Source: Triangularia verruculosa (Eukaryota; Ascomycota; Sordariomycetes; Sordariales; Podosporaceae). Taken from it: 64,000 nucleotides of DNA. Positions 30,201 through 43,200 of this stretch are shown one piece after another. The first letter of the stretch is position 1, and every line of letters starts with the position of its first letter. Position numbers and translations under genes: made by a program. Under the pieces are notes generated by a model, which was given only the letters and a program-made list of their open reading frames with translations, had not been told where the DNA came from and ran no database searches. The stretch is taken from the NCBI GenBank assembly GCA_033296885.1, contig MU863999.1, positions 1-64,000 on the forward strand, in the 5' to 3' direction.

Positions 30201-33030
30201 TTTTCGCTTTTCTTTATATTATTATAATAAGCGTATTTATCTTTTATTACTACTATAATTTCTACTAACGTAACTATTCCTACTAACCCTACTTCTTCGA
30301 TTTTACCGCCTTTATCGATTAAATATATTAATACTTCTCGTATCTTTTATAGTAATATTGTAGAGAGTACTTATCCCGCACTCTACTCCTACCGTACCCC
30401 TAATCTCTTATCGTTAATTAAATACTCCCGATATTCCCTTAATCGTAAATAACTACTATCCTTCTAATCGATATCTAGGTTATAGTTCTCATACTACAGT
30501 TGCCCTAAAATTATATCTTTTTCTAGCCCTATATCTATAATATCGAAAATCACTATCGTTATTTTTCCTAATATTATAATATCTAATAATAATATTTCCT
30601 TAATTACCAATTATATAAAGAAGGGTCCTTTTATAATAACCTTTTCCTCCTTTTTCCTTTATAGAACTCGGGCTTATTATATAAATCTTAATAAAATTAA
30701 GTCCGCTTCTACTCCACTATCCACGAATACCTACGTTTAAAAACCCTTCTAACGTACAACTACTCGTAACCTTTTATCTTTTATACCCCTCCTCTATACC
30801 GCAACGACCTCGTTAATATATTATTTATAGTCCTCTAGAGGTTTTCGGCCTCCGCGAAAGGCCATAGCCCTTTTCCCGACTATTATTATACCTCCAGAGC
30901 GTCCTCTTCGATCAAACTATCTAGCAGTTCAAAATCGGCTAACCATCGTCGTTAAACTTCCTTCTACTTCTTATTCCTAGCACTATTCTAAACCCTTTTC
31001 TTATTACGTACCTTTCGTACCCTAGGGCTAGCTTCGTAGTACTTCCGGGCCTTCGCCCGCAAGTAAAAAGTATAATCTACATTCTTATACCCCGTTAAGC
31101 CGAATCCGTCGGTATTCTCTTCCTAATTTACTATCCAATCGAAGCAGCACCTTACGTACCTAGGTATAACCTATATAATCTAAAGTCCATCCAATTCGAC
31201 CGGGTCCTCTAATTTCCATAGGAAATAATCGTCTAACTCTTCCTCCGGTATTCTCCACCTCGCAAGTATATTCCGTACCGGTATCGGTTCGCCCATTTAA
31301 GTAAACCCCTTAATCGGCCAATACCGGTTAAGGGCTTTTAATTAATAATATTCCTTATATATATAAGTAATACACTAAAACTATAGTATCCTCCTATACT
31401 CTAGATATTATAAGTGGACCTATAAAGTATCCCCTTCGTAATAAGTATATTATCCGAATACTAAATATTCTCTTAATACTTACGTAAGCCCAATATTAAT
31501 TATCGGTTATAATACCTAATATTCACCCTAGGTCTTTTCGCCTGTAAGGAATATTATAAATTCGTTATTAAACTCCTTCTCGGGGATAATCCAATACTTA
31601 TTTCCTTACTATAACTATATAGTTAGCTAGTTACTATTAATAACTTACGCTACCTTATTTTCGAGGTTACGGTATTACCGTTCGATAACTTCTCGCTATT
31701 CCTAAAACTCTATTATTACCTCCTCGAATCTTTAAATTTACTCCTCTACCCGCTTTATAGTCCCTTCTATATCCTAAACCGAGGCGTTAACTAAAGTAAA
31801 AACCTACTTTAATTACTATATAGTTTCCTTAGAGGGCCTTAAAGTAATACTTTCTTCTAGTTTTATAGCCCCTTTAATTAGTAGCTCTTATCCTACAACG
31901 CAGTCTTCCCCTTCGGAATCGACTATTAACTCTCCTTCCTAAGCCTCGTACCTATAGTCGCTATCGGTATAGTCGTCCGTTAAGTCCCGAAAATCCTTAT
32001 AAGTATACTCGGCATTAAAGATCTTAATAACCCGTATAATCTTAACTACTACCGCTATTTCTCTTTCTTTCCAACTAAACTACTTAGGTAACCGGCAATC
32101 TCTTTTAAAGTGGCCTATCTTCCTACAGTTAAAGTACTTAACGTCGTTCTTTTCTTTAAACCGTCTTTAAACTATATCTACTTCTATAGGCCCTACGTAG
32201 GTAGTTCCTAAAATGTAAGTTCCGTAAAGCCGTCTCTTTTTCTTATCGTTAGGTCGGTAGGGTCCCTATATATATATACCCTTACGCTTCTTACGGCGCT
32301 AATATTACCGATCGTCGATACGGACCGCTATTATAATATATTCGTCGATAATCTCCGGTCGCTCTTATCAATATAACTTATCCTTAACTTCTTCTTTAAG
32401 CTCGTTATAGAATAATTATATTAACCTTTCGTTGTTAATCTTACTGCGGAGTACGTCCGTCCTAAACACTATAGCGTAGTCGGCAATAGATCTAATCTAC
32501 TTAAGGTTAACTAATCGCTCTTAGGTACGCCTACCTTTATCGTACTCTCCGAATACCTCTTTAATCTTCTCCTCGAATCCCTTATACATCTTAAAATACT
32601 TCTTAGTAATATCCTCCCTCTCGTCGTACTTATTATCGAAATAATCTCCTAGGATTAATTCGAACTAAGTAAGGGCCTTGTCCTTAAGCCTAGACGCGGC
32701 GTATACTACTTTAGACTCTTCGTCCGGGAAACGGGAAGGGTAGTACCGAAAATATACCTTAAGTTAGATCAAAAATCCCCTTAATTCTCCTTTTACTCCT
32801 CTGTAACGGTCGGGAACTTCGAATTTAGCGCGATCTCCTTCTTTACGTAAGGTACCGATTTCCTTGTAGAGTATATTGTTCTCCTACGTAAGGGCGTTGT
32901 AAGAGAGGCGCGACTTATCCTCGAGCTTTTAGATACGAGTAAGGAGTTGGTCGATAGTAGGTTAGGTATTGGTATTTCCGGCTATAGCGTTTAACTTAGC
33001 GCCTTTAACTTATCCGATAATAGAGTTAAA
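27230..33030 (-). pseudogene. E1 gag-pol (chromovirus polyprotein), RIP-degraded
   Basis: Sense order from 33,030 downward: Gag with an intact CCHC knuckle (YFNCRKIGHFKRDC, about 32,090-32,145), aspartic protease near 30,700, reverse transcriptase with an intact YYLDDIL motif (complement of 29,618-29,635), RNase H, integrase, and a chromodomain-like C terminus (about 27,480-27,290). Dozens of TAA/TAG stops come from C-to-T and G-to-A change. CA and TG are almost absent while CG persists. Of the three nested copies it preserves the most active-site residues. The polyprotein would package, reverse-transcribe and integrate the element; chromodomains of this class bind heterochromatin marks, which fits the insertion of elements into each other. 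Confidence 0.88.
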
Positions 33031-33044
33031 GTGAGTATATAACG

Positions 33045-33441
33045 TATAACGAACCCCTGTATAGAACCTCTAAAAGGGATACTCGGTTAAAGGTAACTTT
33101 TAACAATTAATTCGGTATAATTAAACAGTGTACAATAAAATATCTTAATGTAAATATAAGATCCCGTAAATATAAGCTATAATTATATACTGCAGAATTA
33201 TCTATAAGCTATCTAATTCCTCCGTATATATAGACCTATTACCAAGACCCGGATTATTCTATCCTTCGAGAATCATAGCTGACTCCCGAGGATCATAATA
33301 ATTCCCAGGAATCATTCATGATTCCTCGTGTCCCGGATGATCCTCTTCCTATTGGTCTATCCTCCTTTCCTTTGATTGGCTACCGTGCCTCCTCTTTCCC
33401 ATTGGTTGTTCTCCTCGGGTATCCACATCATATTCGTGACA
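33045..33441 (-). repeat. E1 5' LTR
   Basis: 397 bp; the plus-strand left end is mutated to TATAACGAACC and the right end reads TTCGTGACA. ATTGG (reverse CCAAT) occurs at 33,351, 33,375 and 33,401, spaced about 25 bp apart. Confidence 0.93.
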
Positions 33442-33544
33442 CCCACCTTTAGTTATCTAAGGTTCCTTCGGCGGAACTCCTCTAACTTCTTAAAATAATT
33501 AAGGTTTATAGTATTAATTATAGTTAGGCTCTTAGGTATTTATT

Positions 33545-33614
33545 AACTTTATAGTATAGTGTATAGTACGCCGATTATTATATCGGAGGCGCGGGTTTGA
33601 TTCCCGTCGGGGTT
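33545..33614 (+). other. tRNA-like sequence in E2
   Basis: 70 nt, the same cloverleaf as in E1 and E3: acceptor AACTTTA / CGGGGTT, anticodon stem CCGAT / ATCGG around a six-base loop TATTAT, T stem GCGGG / CCCGT with loop TTTGATT. The T arm (GGGTTTGATTCCC) is close to the B-box consensus. Confidence 0.65.
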
Positions 33615-33629
33615 TTATATTTAGATTTA

Positions 33630-36600
33630 TAAGTACCGCTTATAAATCTAGGTATTATTCTTTTTATTTAGGCCGGTTTAAATATCGCCGATAAAATTCT
33701 TTTAATTTATCCGGGTAATTTAAATTTACCGCTAATTCCTATAAATTATCTATAATTAAGTAATTTAACTAATTAATTAAGTATTTTAATTAACCTTCGT
33801 TAAATTGTGAATCTAGTATTTCTTCTATATTGTACTTTTTTTCTTCGTCCTCCGCTACTTCTTAGGTATTAGTTTTACTTGCCGGTAGTGTAGGTTCTAA
33901 AAGAGAGATATGAAAAGTGTATGACCGTAGATATATTGTACTAGGTAGTTTTAATTTATATACTGTCTCCGATATCTTCTTTTTAACTTTAAATAGGCTT
34001 ACTCTCCTATAGTTTAACTTCTTACTAGGCCTTTTTGTACGAAGATTACGTGTTAATAAAAACACTTTATCCTCCTTCTTTAAGCGAGGTCCTTTAAGCC
34101 GTTTAGTATTATAGTATTTATATATATATTTTTAAACGAACTTAAGCTTTTCTTTAAGTTTAGTGTATAATATATATAGCTTTCCTACTTTTACTACCGC
34201 CCTAAGCACCTTTGCCTTTAGTCCTTACCGTAGATCTACCTTAAAACTGTAGTTTATAAAGAATAGTGTGACTTTAGTTATCTCCGTAGGTACCGTATTA
34301 TACGCAAGTTATACCGTTAGTAAGAGTTTAACCTAATTATTTTATTCGAAATTAATATAATTCCGAAGGTATTATTCGACGATCTAATTAAACCTCTCCG
34401 TCTAGCTGTCCGTCTATAGGTAATATATTAATAATACCTTATTTTTTATTCCTATTTACTTTATTAAAGCTTTTTAAAACTTTAATATAAACTTAGTATT
34501 ATAATCTATAATAAATTCCCTTAGTTATATATATATTACTATAATATTCCGAAATACTATATCCGTTAATTATTCCGCCGTCTAAGTCTCTTTATAGGGC
34601 AAAAAGTATACCTATTTAGTAAGTTTATCGACTACCGTTAAGATACTATTGTACTTAACGCCTATAGTTATATCTTTAGATTCTGGTAACTTAATAATAA
34701 AGTCTATCGATACCGAACTCTATAATTACTCTACTATTAATAATAGTTCTAAAAATTTATACGGTTTATATCTCTCTACTCTTATTCTCCTATAAAGGTT
34801 ATACTCCCGTAACGTTTTTTTTATATCTTTTCTTATTTTTAGTTAATTAAAATACTATTTAATCTTTTCTATCGTTTTAACTACTCCTATATATCTCCCG
34901 AGCTTCGACTTATAGATCTTTTAAATTAATATCTTCCGTTATTCTAGGTCGATATAGGCCCTATTATTATATTAAAATCGGTAACGGTTATTTTTTTAAA
35001 TTCCTAATAATTCTAACTTAACCCATCGTTCTTAATTATCGTTATCAATATTACTTTAGTATTTATAAGTAGTAGATTTTTCTCGATATACTACATAATA
35101 TTTAGCCTACTACTAAAGCGGGTACCGAAGTATACCTTCTACTATTTCTTATAATAAGGATAGTAATTCCTCTCCTACTTTCTCTTTATAGTAATCCGCT
35201 TTTCTACTTAAAACGTCCGCTTTTACATTCTTAAATCCCTTTTTATAATAGATTTAAAAGTTAAACTCGGATAAAAATTCTAATTACCTACCTTACCTAA
35301 CGTTAAGGACCTTAATAGTAATAAAATACTTTAGATTTTTATAATTAATATAAACCTAAACTTTATAATTAATACCGCTAAAGTATAGTCTTTACTCCTC
35401 GAAGGCCTTAATAATAGTAAGTAGCTCTTTATTATAAATAAAGTAATTTTTACGTAATTTTTCTAATTTCTTCAAAAAGAATACTATTAAGTATAATTTC
35501 CCATCCTTATCTCGTTACCTTAGCTACCCTCCGATAACGTAGTCGGACGTATCTATCTCGATCTTAAAAGGTCATCTTAAGTCGGAGAATTTAAATATTA
35601 GGTCTACTATAATAACGTTTTTAATAATTTAAAAAGCCTCTTCCTACTCCTTTCCCTACTTAAATTCGGCGTCCTTTTTAATTAAGTCATTTAATAGTTT
35701 CGCTATAGCGCCGTAGTTCCGTATAAATATCCAATAGAAATTCGTAAATCCTAGAAACTCTCGAACCTTAATCTTTAATCGTTCGGCCGTTTTTACTTAT
35801 AGTCTCGGCTAATCTTTAACTACTACAATCTTCCTTAACTTTATTTATACTTCTCCTAATAAAATTAAATACCTTAGGTAGACCGTTTTCTATATATAAA
35901 ACTCGCTTTTATCCTTATTAACTAATAGTCCTATTCTATATAGTATATCTAAAATCTCTTTAACATACTATTTATATTCCTCTAAAGTACAGAAGTAAAT
36001 AAAAATATCGTCGAGATAATAGATTGCTATTTTATTAAGATATTAGCGAATCGTGTAATTAACGAGGGCTTAAAAAGTCGCAGGTACATTTATAAGCCTA
36101 AACGGTATAACGAAGTATTCGAAATGTCCGTAAAGTATACAAAAAGCTATCTTCTACTCGTCTTCCTCCTTAATTTATATATACGTATACCCAATTAGTA
36201 TATTAAGTCTAGTAAACTATTATACCCCTAATAGTTAACTTTTTAACTAAGAAATCAATAATAGTAGATAACCGTTCTTCACCGTCTCTTAATTTAGCTA
36301 TTAATAATCTATATATAATCGCGGACTCCTATCCTTCTTCGGTACGAAGAAAATAGGATATCTAGCCGGCGATATAGATACTTTAATATACCTTCTTTTA
36401 ATATTTTCGTTTAAATACTTCCGTAACTTTTTACTTTACTTATCGTTAATATAGTAGACTTAAAAGAGCTTAAGCTTTACTCTTTCTTTAAGCTTAATTT
36501 TATAGTCCTATAATCCCCTCTTTAGTAAACCTTAAAAGTATTTTACCGTAAATACTAGATACCCCTAGTACTCTACTAATATCTCCTTTTTATTGCCCTT

Positions 36601-39490
36601 CTTTATATTATTATAATAGGCGTATTTATCCTTCATTATTACCGTAATTTCCACTAACGTAACTATTCTTACTAACCTTACTTCTTTAATTTTACCGCCT
36701 TTATCGATTAAATATATTAATACTTCTTGTATCTTTTACGGTAGTACTATAGAGGGTACTTGTCCTATACTTTACTTCCGCCGTACTCCTAATCTTCTAT
36801 CGTTAGTCGAATATTCCCGATATACCCTCGGTTATAGGTAACTACCGTCCTTTTAATTGATATCCGGGTTATAATCTTCGTACTATAATTATCCTAGAAT
36901 TATATTTTTTTTTAATCTTATATCTACGATATCGAAAATTACTATCATTATTTTTCCTAATATTATAATATCCAATAGTAACGTCTCCTTAATTACCAAT
37001 TATATAGGGAAAGGTCCTTTTATAATAACCTTTTCCTCCTTCTTCCTTTATAGAACTCGGACTTATTATATAAATCTTAGTAAAATTAAATCTGCTTTTA
37101 CTCTACTATCTACAAATACTTATACTTAAAAACCCTTTTAATATATAACTACTTGTAACCTCTTATCTTTTATACCCCTCCTCTATATAATAGCAACCTC
37201 GCTAATACTTTATTCGTAGTCCTTTAGAGGTTTACGGCCTTCGCGAAAGGCCGTAGCCTTTTTCCCGACTATTATTATACCTCTAAAGCGTTTTCTTTTA
37301 TTAAACTATCTAGCAGTTCGAAATTAATTAATTATTATTATTAAGCTTCTTCTTATTTTTCGTCTTTTATATTTTATCGAATCCTCTTTTAATTGTATAT
37401 CCGCCGCCCCTTTACTATAGCCCTAGCTTCGGCTTTAGCCTAAATATTATAATATTTCTTAGCTTTTAATTATAAGTAAAATATATAATCTAGGCTTTTA
37501 TATTACACTAACTTATATTTTTCCTTATTAATAATATCTTTTCTTTAATTAATTATTTACTCAAGGTAATATTTTACGTACCTAAGTATAAACCGTATAA
37601 CCTAGAGTTCCTTCTTTAATTTAACTAGGTTTTTCTATCTCTATAGGAAATAATCGTCTAACTCTTCCTATTATCGTTCCCACCTAACTATAATTTTCGT
37701 AACAAACTTAGGATCTCCGTTTCTTCCCAATTACTATACTAGTTAATATCCTTAGAGAGCCTTACTTTAATAATACTTAACGTACCTATATATAATACAC
37801 TAGAACTAAAGTATCCTCCTATATTCTAGGTATTTAAGATATAACTATACCGTATCTTTATTATATAGTTCGTACTATTTATAGCGAGGTACTTATCCGG
37901 GTATTTATAAAAGCCTTATATTAGCGATTTCCTTACTTTCCTAGTACTTCTCCTAATTTAATTTCCTAAACTCGAACCTACCCTCTTTATAAGCTAACCA
38001 TAGTAGCCTTCTACGGTATTACTTAAACTTAATCTCGGAGATAATCTATCGTTTATTTCTTTATTAAAGTTATATAAGTAGTTAGCGATTATTTATAACT
38101 TATATTACCTTATCTTTAAGGTTGTAATAATATTATTTAATTACTTCCCGTTAATTCCGGAGTTCTTTTATCTTCTCTTCGAATCCTTAAACTCGTTCCT
38201 TAATTTAATTTAAGGTCCCTCCCGAGTATAGGTCTAAAATACAAATTATATTTATAGTAAAAAACTACTTTATTCGTCGTAGAGTTTCCTTAGAGGGTCC
38301 TAAAGTAGTACTCTCCTTTAGTCTCGTAATTCCCCTAATTAGTAATTTTTATTTTATAATATAGTCTTCTCTCTTAAAGTCGACTATTAATTCTCTTTCC
38401 CGAGGTTTATATTTATAATCGTTATCGGTATAATCATCCGCTAAATCCCGAAAATCTTTATTAAAATACTCTATACCGGAGATCTCTATTACCTATATTA
38501 TTTTAATAACTACTACCGTCTTTCTTTCCTTCTAACGGAGCTACTTAAGTGCCCGATAATCTCTTTTAAAATAACCTATCTTCCTATAATTAAAATACTT
38601 AATATTGTTCTTCCTTTTAAACCGCTTCTAAACTACATCTATCTCTATAGGCTTTGCGTAGGTGGTTCCTAAGACGTAAGTCCCGTAAGGCCGTCTTTTT
38701 TTTTTATCGTTAGGATAGTAGGGTCCTTATACGCGTATACCCTTACGCTCCTTACGGCGCTGGTACTACCGGTCGTCGATGCGGACCGCTATTATAATAT
38801 ACTCGTCGATAGTCTCTAGCCGTTCCTATCGGTATACCTCGTCCTTGACTTCCTCTTTAAATCCGTTATAGAATAATTATATTAATCCTTTATTATTAAT
38901 CTTACTGCGGAATATATCTGTCCTAAATACTATAGTGTAGTCGGTAGTAGACCTAATTTACTTAAAATTAGCCAGTCGTTCTTAGGTATACCTACCTTTA
39001 TCGTACTCTCCGAACACCTCTTTAATCTTCTTTTCGAAACCCTTATATAACTTAAAATACTTCTTAGTAATATCCTCCCTTTCGTCGTACTTATTATCGA
39101 AATAGTCTCTTAGGATTGGTTCGAACTAGGTAAGAGCCTTGTCTTTAAGCCTGGACGCGGCGTATACTACTTTGGACTTTTCGTCCGGGAAACGGGAAGG
39201 GTAGTACCGAAAATATACCTTAAGTTGGATTAAAAATCCTCTTAGTTCTCCTTTAGCTCCTTTATAACGGTCAGGAGCCTCGAGCTTAATGCGGTTTCCT
39301 TCTTTACATAAAGTACCGATCTCTCGGTAGAGTATATCGTTCTCCTATATAAGAGCGTTATAAGAGAGACGCGATTTATCCTCGAACTCCTAGATATAAG
39401 TAAGGAGTTAGTTAATAGTGGATTAGGTGTTAGTATTTCTAACTATAGCGTTTAACTTAGCGCCTTTAACTTATCCGATAATAGAGTTAA
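33630..39490 (-). pseudogene. E2 gag-pol (chromovirus polyprotein), RIP-degraded
   Basis: Collinear with E1 gag-pol throughout. Recognisable parts include the integrase C-terminal segment (RNLRTKRPSKKLNYR... at 34,065-33,862, still open), the RT region (about 36,130-35,460) and gag (about 39,490-37,700). The chromodomain-like end lies at about 33,850-33,640. It is more heavily mutated than E1: several Cys and Gly codons are altered and stops are frequent. It has no coding capacity now. Confidence 0.85.
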
Positions 39491-39505
39491 AGTGAGTATA
39501 TAACG

Positions 39506-39781
39506 TATAACAAACCCCTATACAGAACCTTTAAAAAGGATATTCGGTTAAAGGTAACTTCTAACAATTAGCTCGGTACAGCTAAACAATACACAACAAG
39601 ATATCTCAATATAAATATAAGATACCGTAAATACAAGCTATAATTATATACTGCGGAACTATCTACAAGCTATCTAGTTCCTCCGTATATATAGACCTAA
39701 TGCTAAGACCTGGATCATTCTATTGCTCCTCGGATCATGACTGATTCTTAAGGATCATAAGTGATTCCCAGGAATCACTCA
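39506..39781 (-). repeat. E2 5' LTR, first part (interrupted by E3)
   Basis: 276 bp from the mutated end TATAACAAACCCC to the point of E3 insertion. The last five bases (ACTCA) are the E3 target duplication. The LTR resumes at 47,467. Confidence 0.9.
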
Positions 39782-40205
39782 TGTCACAGACCAACCATAT
39801 AGCAGGGTCAGGCGGGGACTGCAGCTAACCATGCCAGCCAATCGGAGGAAAGGGGCACAGCAGCAAGGCTGCCAGGGTCAGAGGAGGCTCACCGCTTGGC
39901 AAAGGTAAGCCGGATCACTACGATCACCAGGCGAGCGTGGTGAGCGCAAGAAGGATTACCACGGGTCGCTGGTGAGCGCGGGTGATCCAGGTACGGAGGT
40001 ACTTAAGGATTTATAGTCTATATATACGGAGGAACTAGATAGTTGTAGATAGTTCCGCAGTATATAATTACAGCTTATATTCACGGTATCTTATATTTAC
40101 ATTGAGATATCTTATTATACACTATTTAGCTACACCGAACCAATTATCAGAAGTTGCCTTTAACCGAGTATCCCTTTTAAAGGTTCTATATAGGGGTTCG
40201 TTATA
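39782..40205 (+). repeat. E3 5' LTR
   Basis: 424 bp, TGTCACAGACC to GGTTCGTTATA (mutated TCACA). U3 (to about 40,005) is GC-rich and unlike E1/E2; from CTATATATACGG onward it matches the other LTRs. The U3 part has kept many CA/TG dinucleotides, while the shared part has lost most. Confidence 0.93.
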
Positions 40206-40224
40206 CGTTATATACTTACTTCAA

Positions 40225-43200
40225 CTCTATTATCGGATAAGTTAAAGGCGCCAAATTAAACGCTATAGCCGAAAATACCAATACCTAGGAGGGAATCCCT
40301 ACCTAACCTACTATCGACTAACTCTTTGTTTATATCTAGGAGCTTAAGGATAAGTTACGCCTCTCTTATGACGCCCTTATGTAGAAGAATATTATACTCC
40401 ACTACAAGATTAGTACCTTACGTAAGGAAGGAGATCGCGCTAGACTTGAAGCTCCCGACCGCTATAGAGAGACTAAAGGAGAGCTAAAGGGATTTTTAAT
40501 TTAGCTAAAGGTATATTTTCGGTACTACCCTTTCCGTTTTCCAGATAAACCGTCTAAGGTTATATACGTTACGTCCAGGCTTAAGGACAAAGTATTTACT
40601 TAATTCGAACCGATCCTAAGAGATTTTTTCGATAACTAGCCCGATAAAAGGGAAGCGGTTACTAATAAATATTTTAAGTCGTATAAAGGTTTTAAGGAAA
40701 AGATTAAAAAGGTATTCGGAGAGTACAATAAAGGTAGGCGTACTTAGGAGCGATTAACTAACCTTAAATAAACTAAATCTACTGCCGACTACGCTGTAGT
40801 ATTTAGGACGGACATACTCCGCAGCGAAATTAACGACGAAGGATTAATATAGTTATTCTATAACGGACTTAAGGAGGAAGTTAAGAACGAGCTATACCGG
40901 TAGGAACGGCTAGAGACTATCGACGAGTATATTATAATAGCGGTCCGTATCGATAATCGATAGTATTAGCGCCGTAAGAAGCGTAAAGGCATACGTATAT
41001 AAGGACCCTACCGTCCTAACAACAAGAAAAAAAGACGGCCTTATAGGACTCACGTCTTAGGAACTACTTACGTAGGACCTATAAAGGTAAACGCAGTTTA
41101 GAAGCGGTTTAAAAGGAAGAACGATATTAAATACTTTAACTATAGGAAAATAGGCTACTTTAAAAGAGATTATCGGGCACTTAAGTAACTCTATTAAAAA
41201 AAAAGAAAAATAACGGCAGTTACTAGGATAATATAGGTAGTAGAGATCTCCGGTATAGAATATTCCGACGAGGATTTTCGGGACTTAGCGGATAACTATA
41301 CCAATAGCAACTATAAATACGAACCTCGGAAAGGAGAATTAACGGTCGATTTTAAAAGAGAAAACCGCATAGTAGGATAGGAACTACCGATTAGGGGAGC
41401 TACGAAACTAAAAGAGAGCACCGCTTCCGGACCCTCCGAGGAAACCCTATAGTAATTAAAGCAGTTCTTCACTACAAACACAATTCGTACTTTAGACCTA
41501 CATTCGGGAAGGACCTTAAGTCAAATAGAGAAACAAATTCAAGGACTCGAAAAAAAGATAAAAGAGCTCCGGACCTAATAGAAAGTAATTAAATAATACT
41601 ATTATAACCTCGAAAGCAGGGTAGTATAAATTACAATTAATCGCTAACCGTTTATATAACTTTAGTAAAGAAATAAACGATAGATTATCTTAGAGATTAA
41701 GTTTAGGTAATACCGTAGAAGGCTACTATAATTAACTTATAAAGAAAGTAAGTTCGAATTTAGGGAATTAAAGTAAAAGAAGTATTAGGAAAGTAAGGAG
41801 ATCGCCAACATAGGGCTCTCACAAATACCCGGACAAATACCTCGCTATAAATAGTACGAACTATACGATAGAAATACGGCGCAATTATATCCCAGATACC
41901 TAGAGTATAAAAGGATACCTTAGTTCTAGTATATTATATATAGGTACGTTAAGTATTACTAAAGTAAAGCTTTCTAAGGACATTAGTTAATATAGTAATT
42001 AGGAAGAAATAGAGATCCTAAGCCCGTTATAAGAACTATAGCTAGGTAGGAACGATAATAGGAAAAGTTAGACGATTATTTCCTATAGAGATAGGAAGAC
42101 CTAGTTAAATTAAAGGAAAAACTCCAGATTATACGGTTTATACTTAAGTATATAAGATACTACCTTAAGTAAATAATTAGTTAAGGAAAAGACACTACTA
42201 ACGAGGAGGAATATAAGTTAGTATAATATAGGAGTCCAGATTGCGCGTTCTACTTACGAATAAAGGCTAAGAAATACCACAATATCTAGGCTAAAGCCGA
42301 AGCTAGGGCTACGGTAAAGGGGCGGCGGACACGTAATCGAAGGAGGATTCGATAAAGTATAAAGGACGAAAAATAGGAAGAAGCCCAACGATAATAATTA
42401 GCTAATTTCGAACTACTGGATAATTTAATAAAGGAGGATACTTTAGAAGTATAATAATAGTCGGGAAAAGGGCTACGGCCTTTCGCGGAGGCCGTAAACT
42501 TCTAAAGGACTACGAGCAAAGTATTAGTAAGGTCGCTACTATATAGAGGAAGGGTATAAAAGATAAAAGGTTATAAATAGTAGTGCGTTAAAAGGGTTTT
42601 TAAACGTAGGTATTTGTAGATAGTAGAGCAAAAGCGGATTTAATTTCACTAAGATTTATATAATAAGCCCGAATTTTATAAAGGAAGAAGGAGGAAGAGA
42701 TTATTATAAAAGGACCTTTCTTTATATAGTTAGTAACTAAGGAGACGGTACTACTGGATATTATAATATTAGGGAAAACAATAATAATAATTTTTAATAT
42801 CGTAGATATAGGGCTAAAAAAAGATATAATTCTAGGGTAACCGTAGTACGAAGACTATAACCTAGATATCGATTAAAAGGACGGTAATTACCTACGATTA
42901 AAAGTATATCGGAAGTATTCGACCAATAATAGAAGATCAGGAGTACAGTAGGAGCAGAGTATAGGATAAATATCCTCTACGGTACTACCGCAAGAGATAC
43001 GAGAGGTATTAATATACTTAATCGACAAAAACAGTAAAATCGAAGAAATAAAATTAATAGGAATAGTTATATTAGTAGAAATTATAGTAGTAATAAAAGA
43101 TAAGTATACCTATTATAATAATATAAAGAAGGGCGATAAAAAGGAGGTGCCAGTAAAGTACTAGGGATATCCGGTATTTACGGCAAAATACCTTTAAAGT

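Larger units (their letters stand above)
25946..33441 (-). mobile_element. Chromovirus E1, complete nested copy
   Basis: 7,496 bp with two 397-bp LTRs (25,946-26,342 and 33,045-33,441) and a perfect CCCAC target duplication (25,941-25,945 and 33,442-33,446) in the 3' part of E2. Order in the sense of transcription (minus): 5' LTR, gag with CCHC knuckle, protease, RT, RNase H, integrase, chromodomain, then on the opposite strand a 70-nt tRNA-like sequence and the accessory ORF, polypurine tract, 3' LTR. LTR differences are transitions only, so the copies were probably identical when inserted and were then mutated by RIP. Confidence 0.95.
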
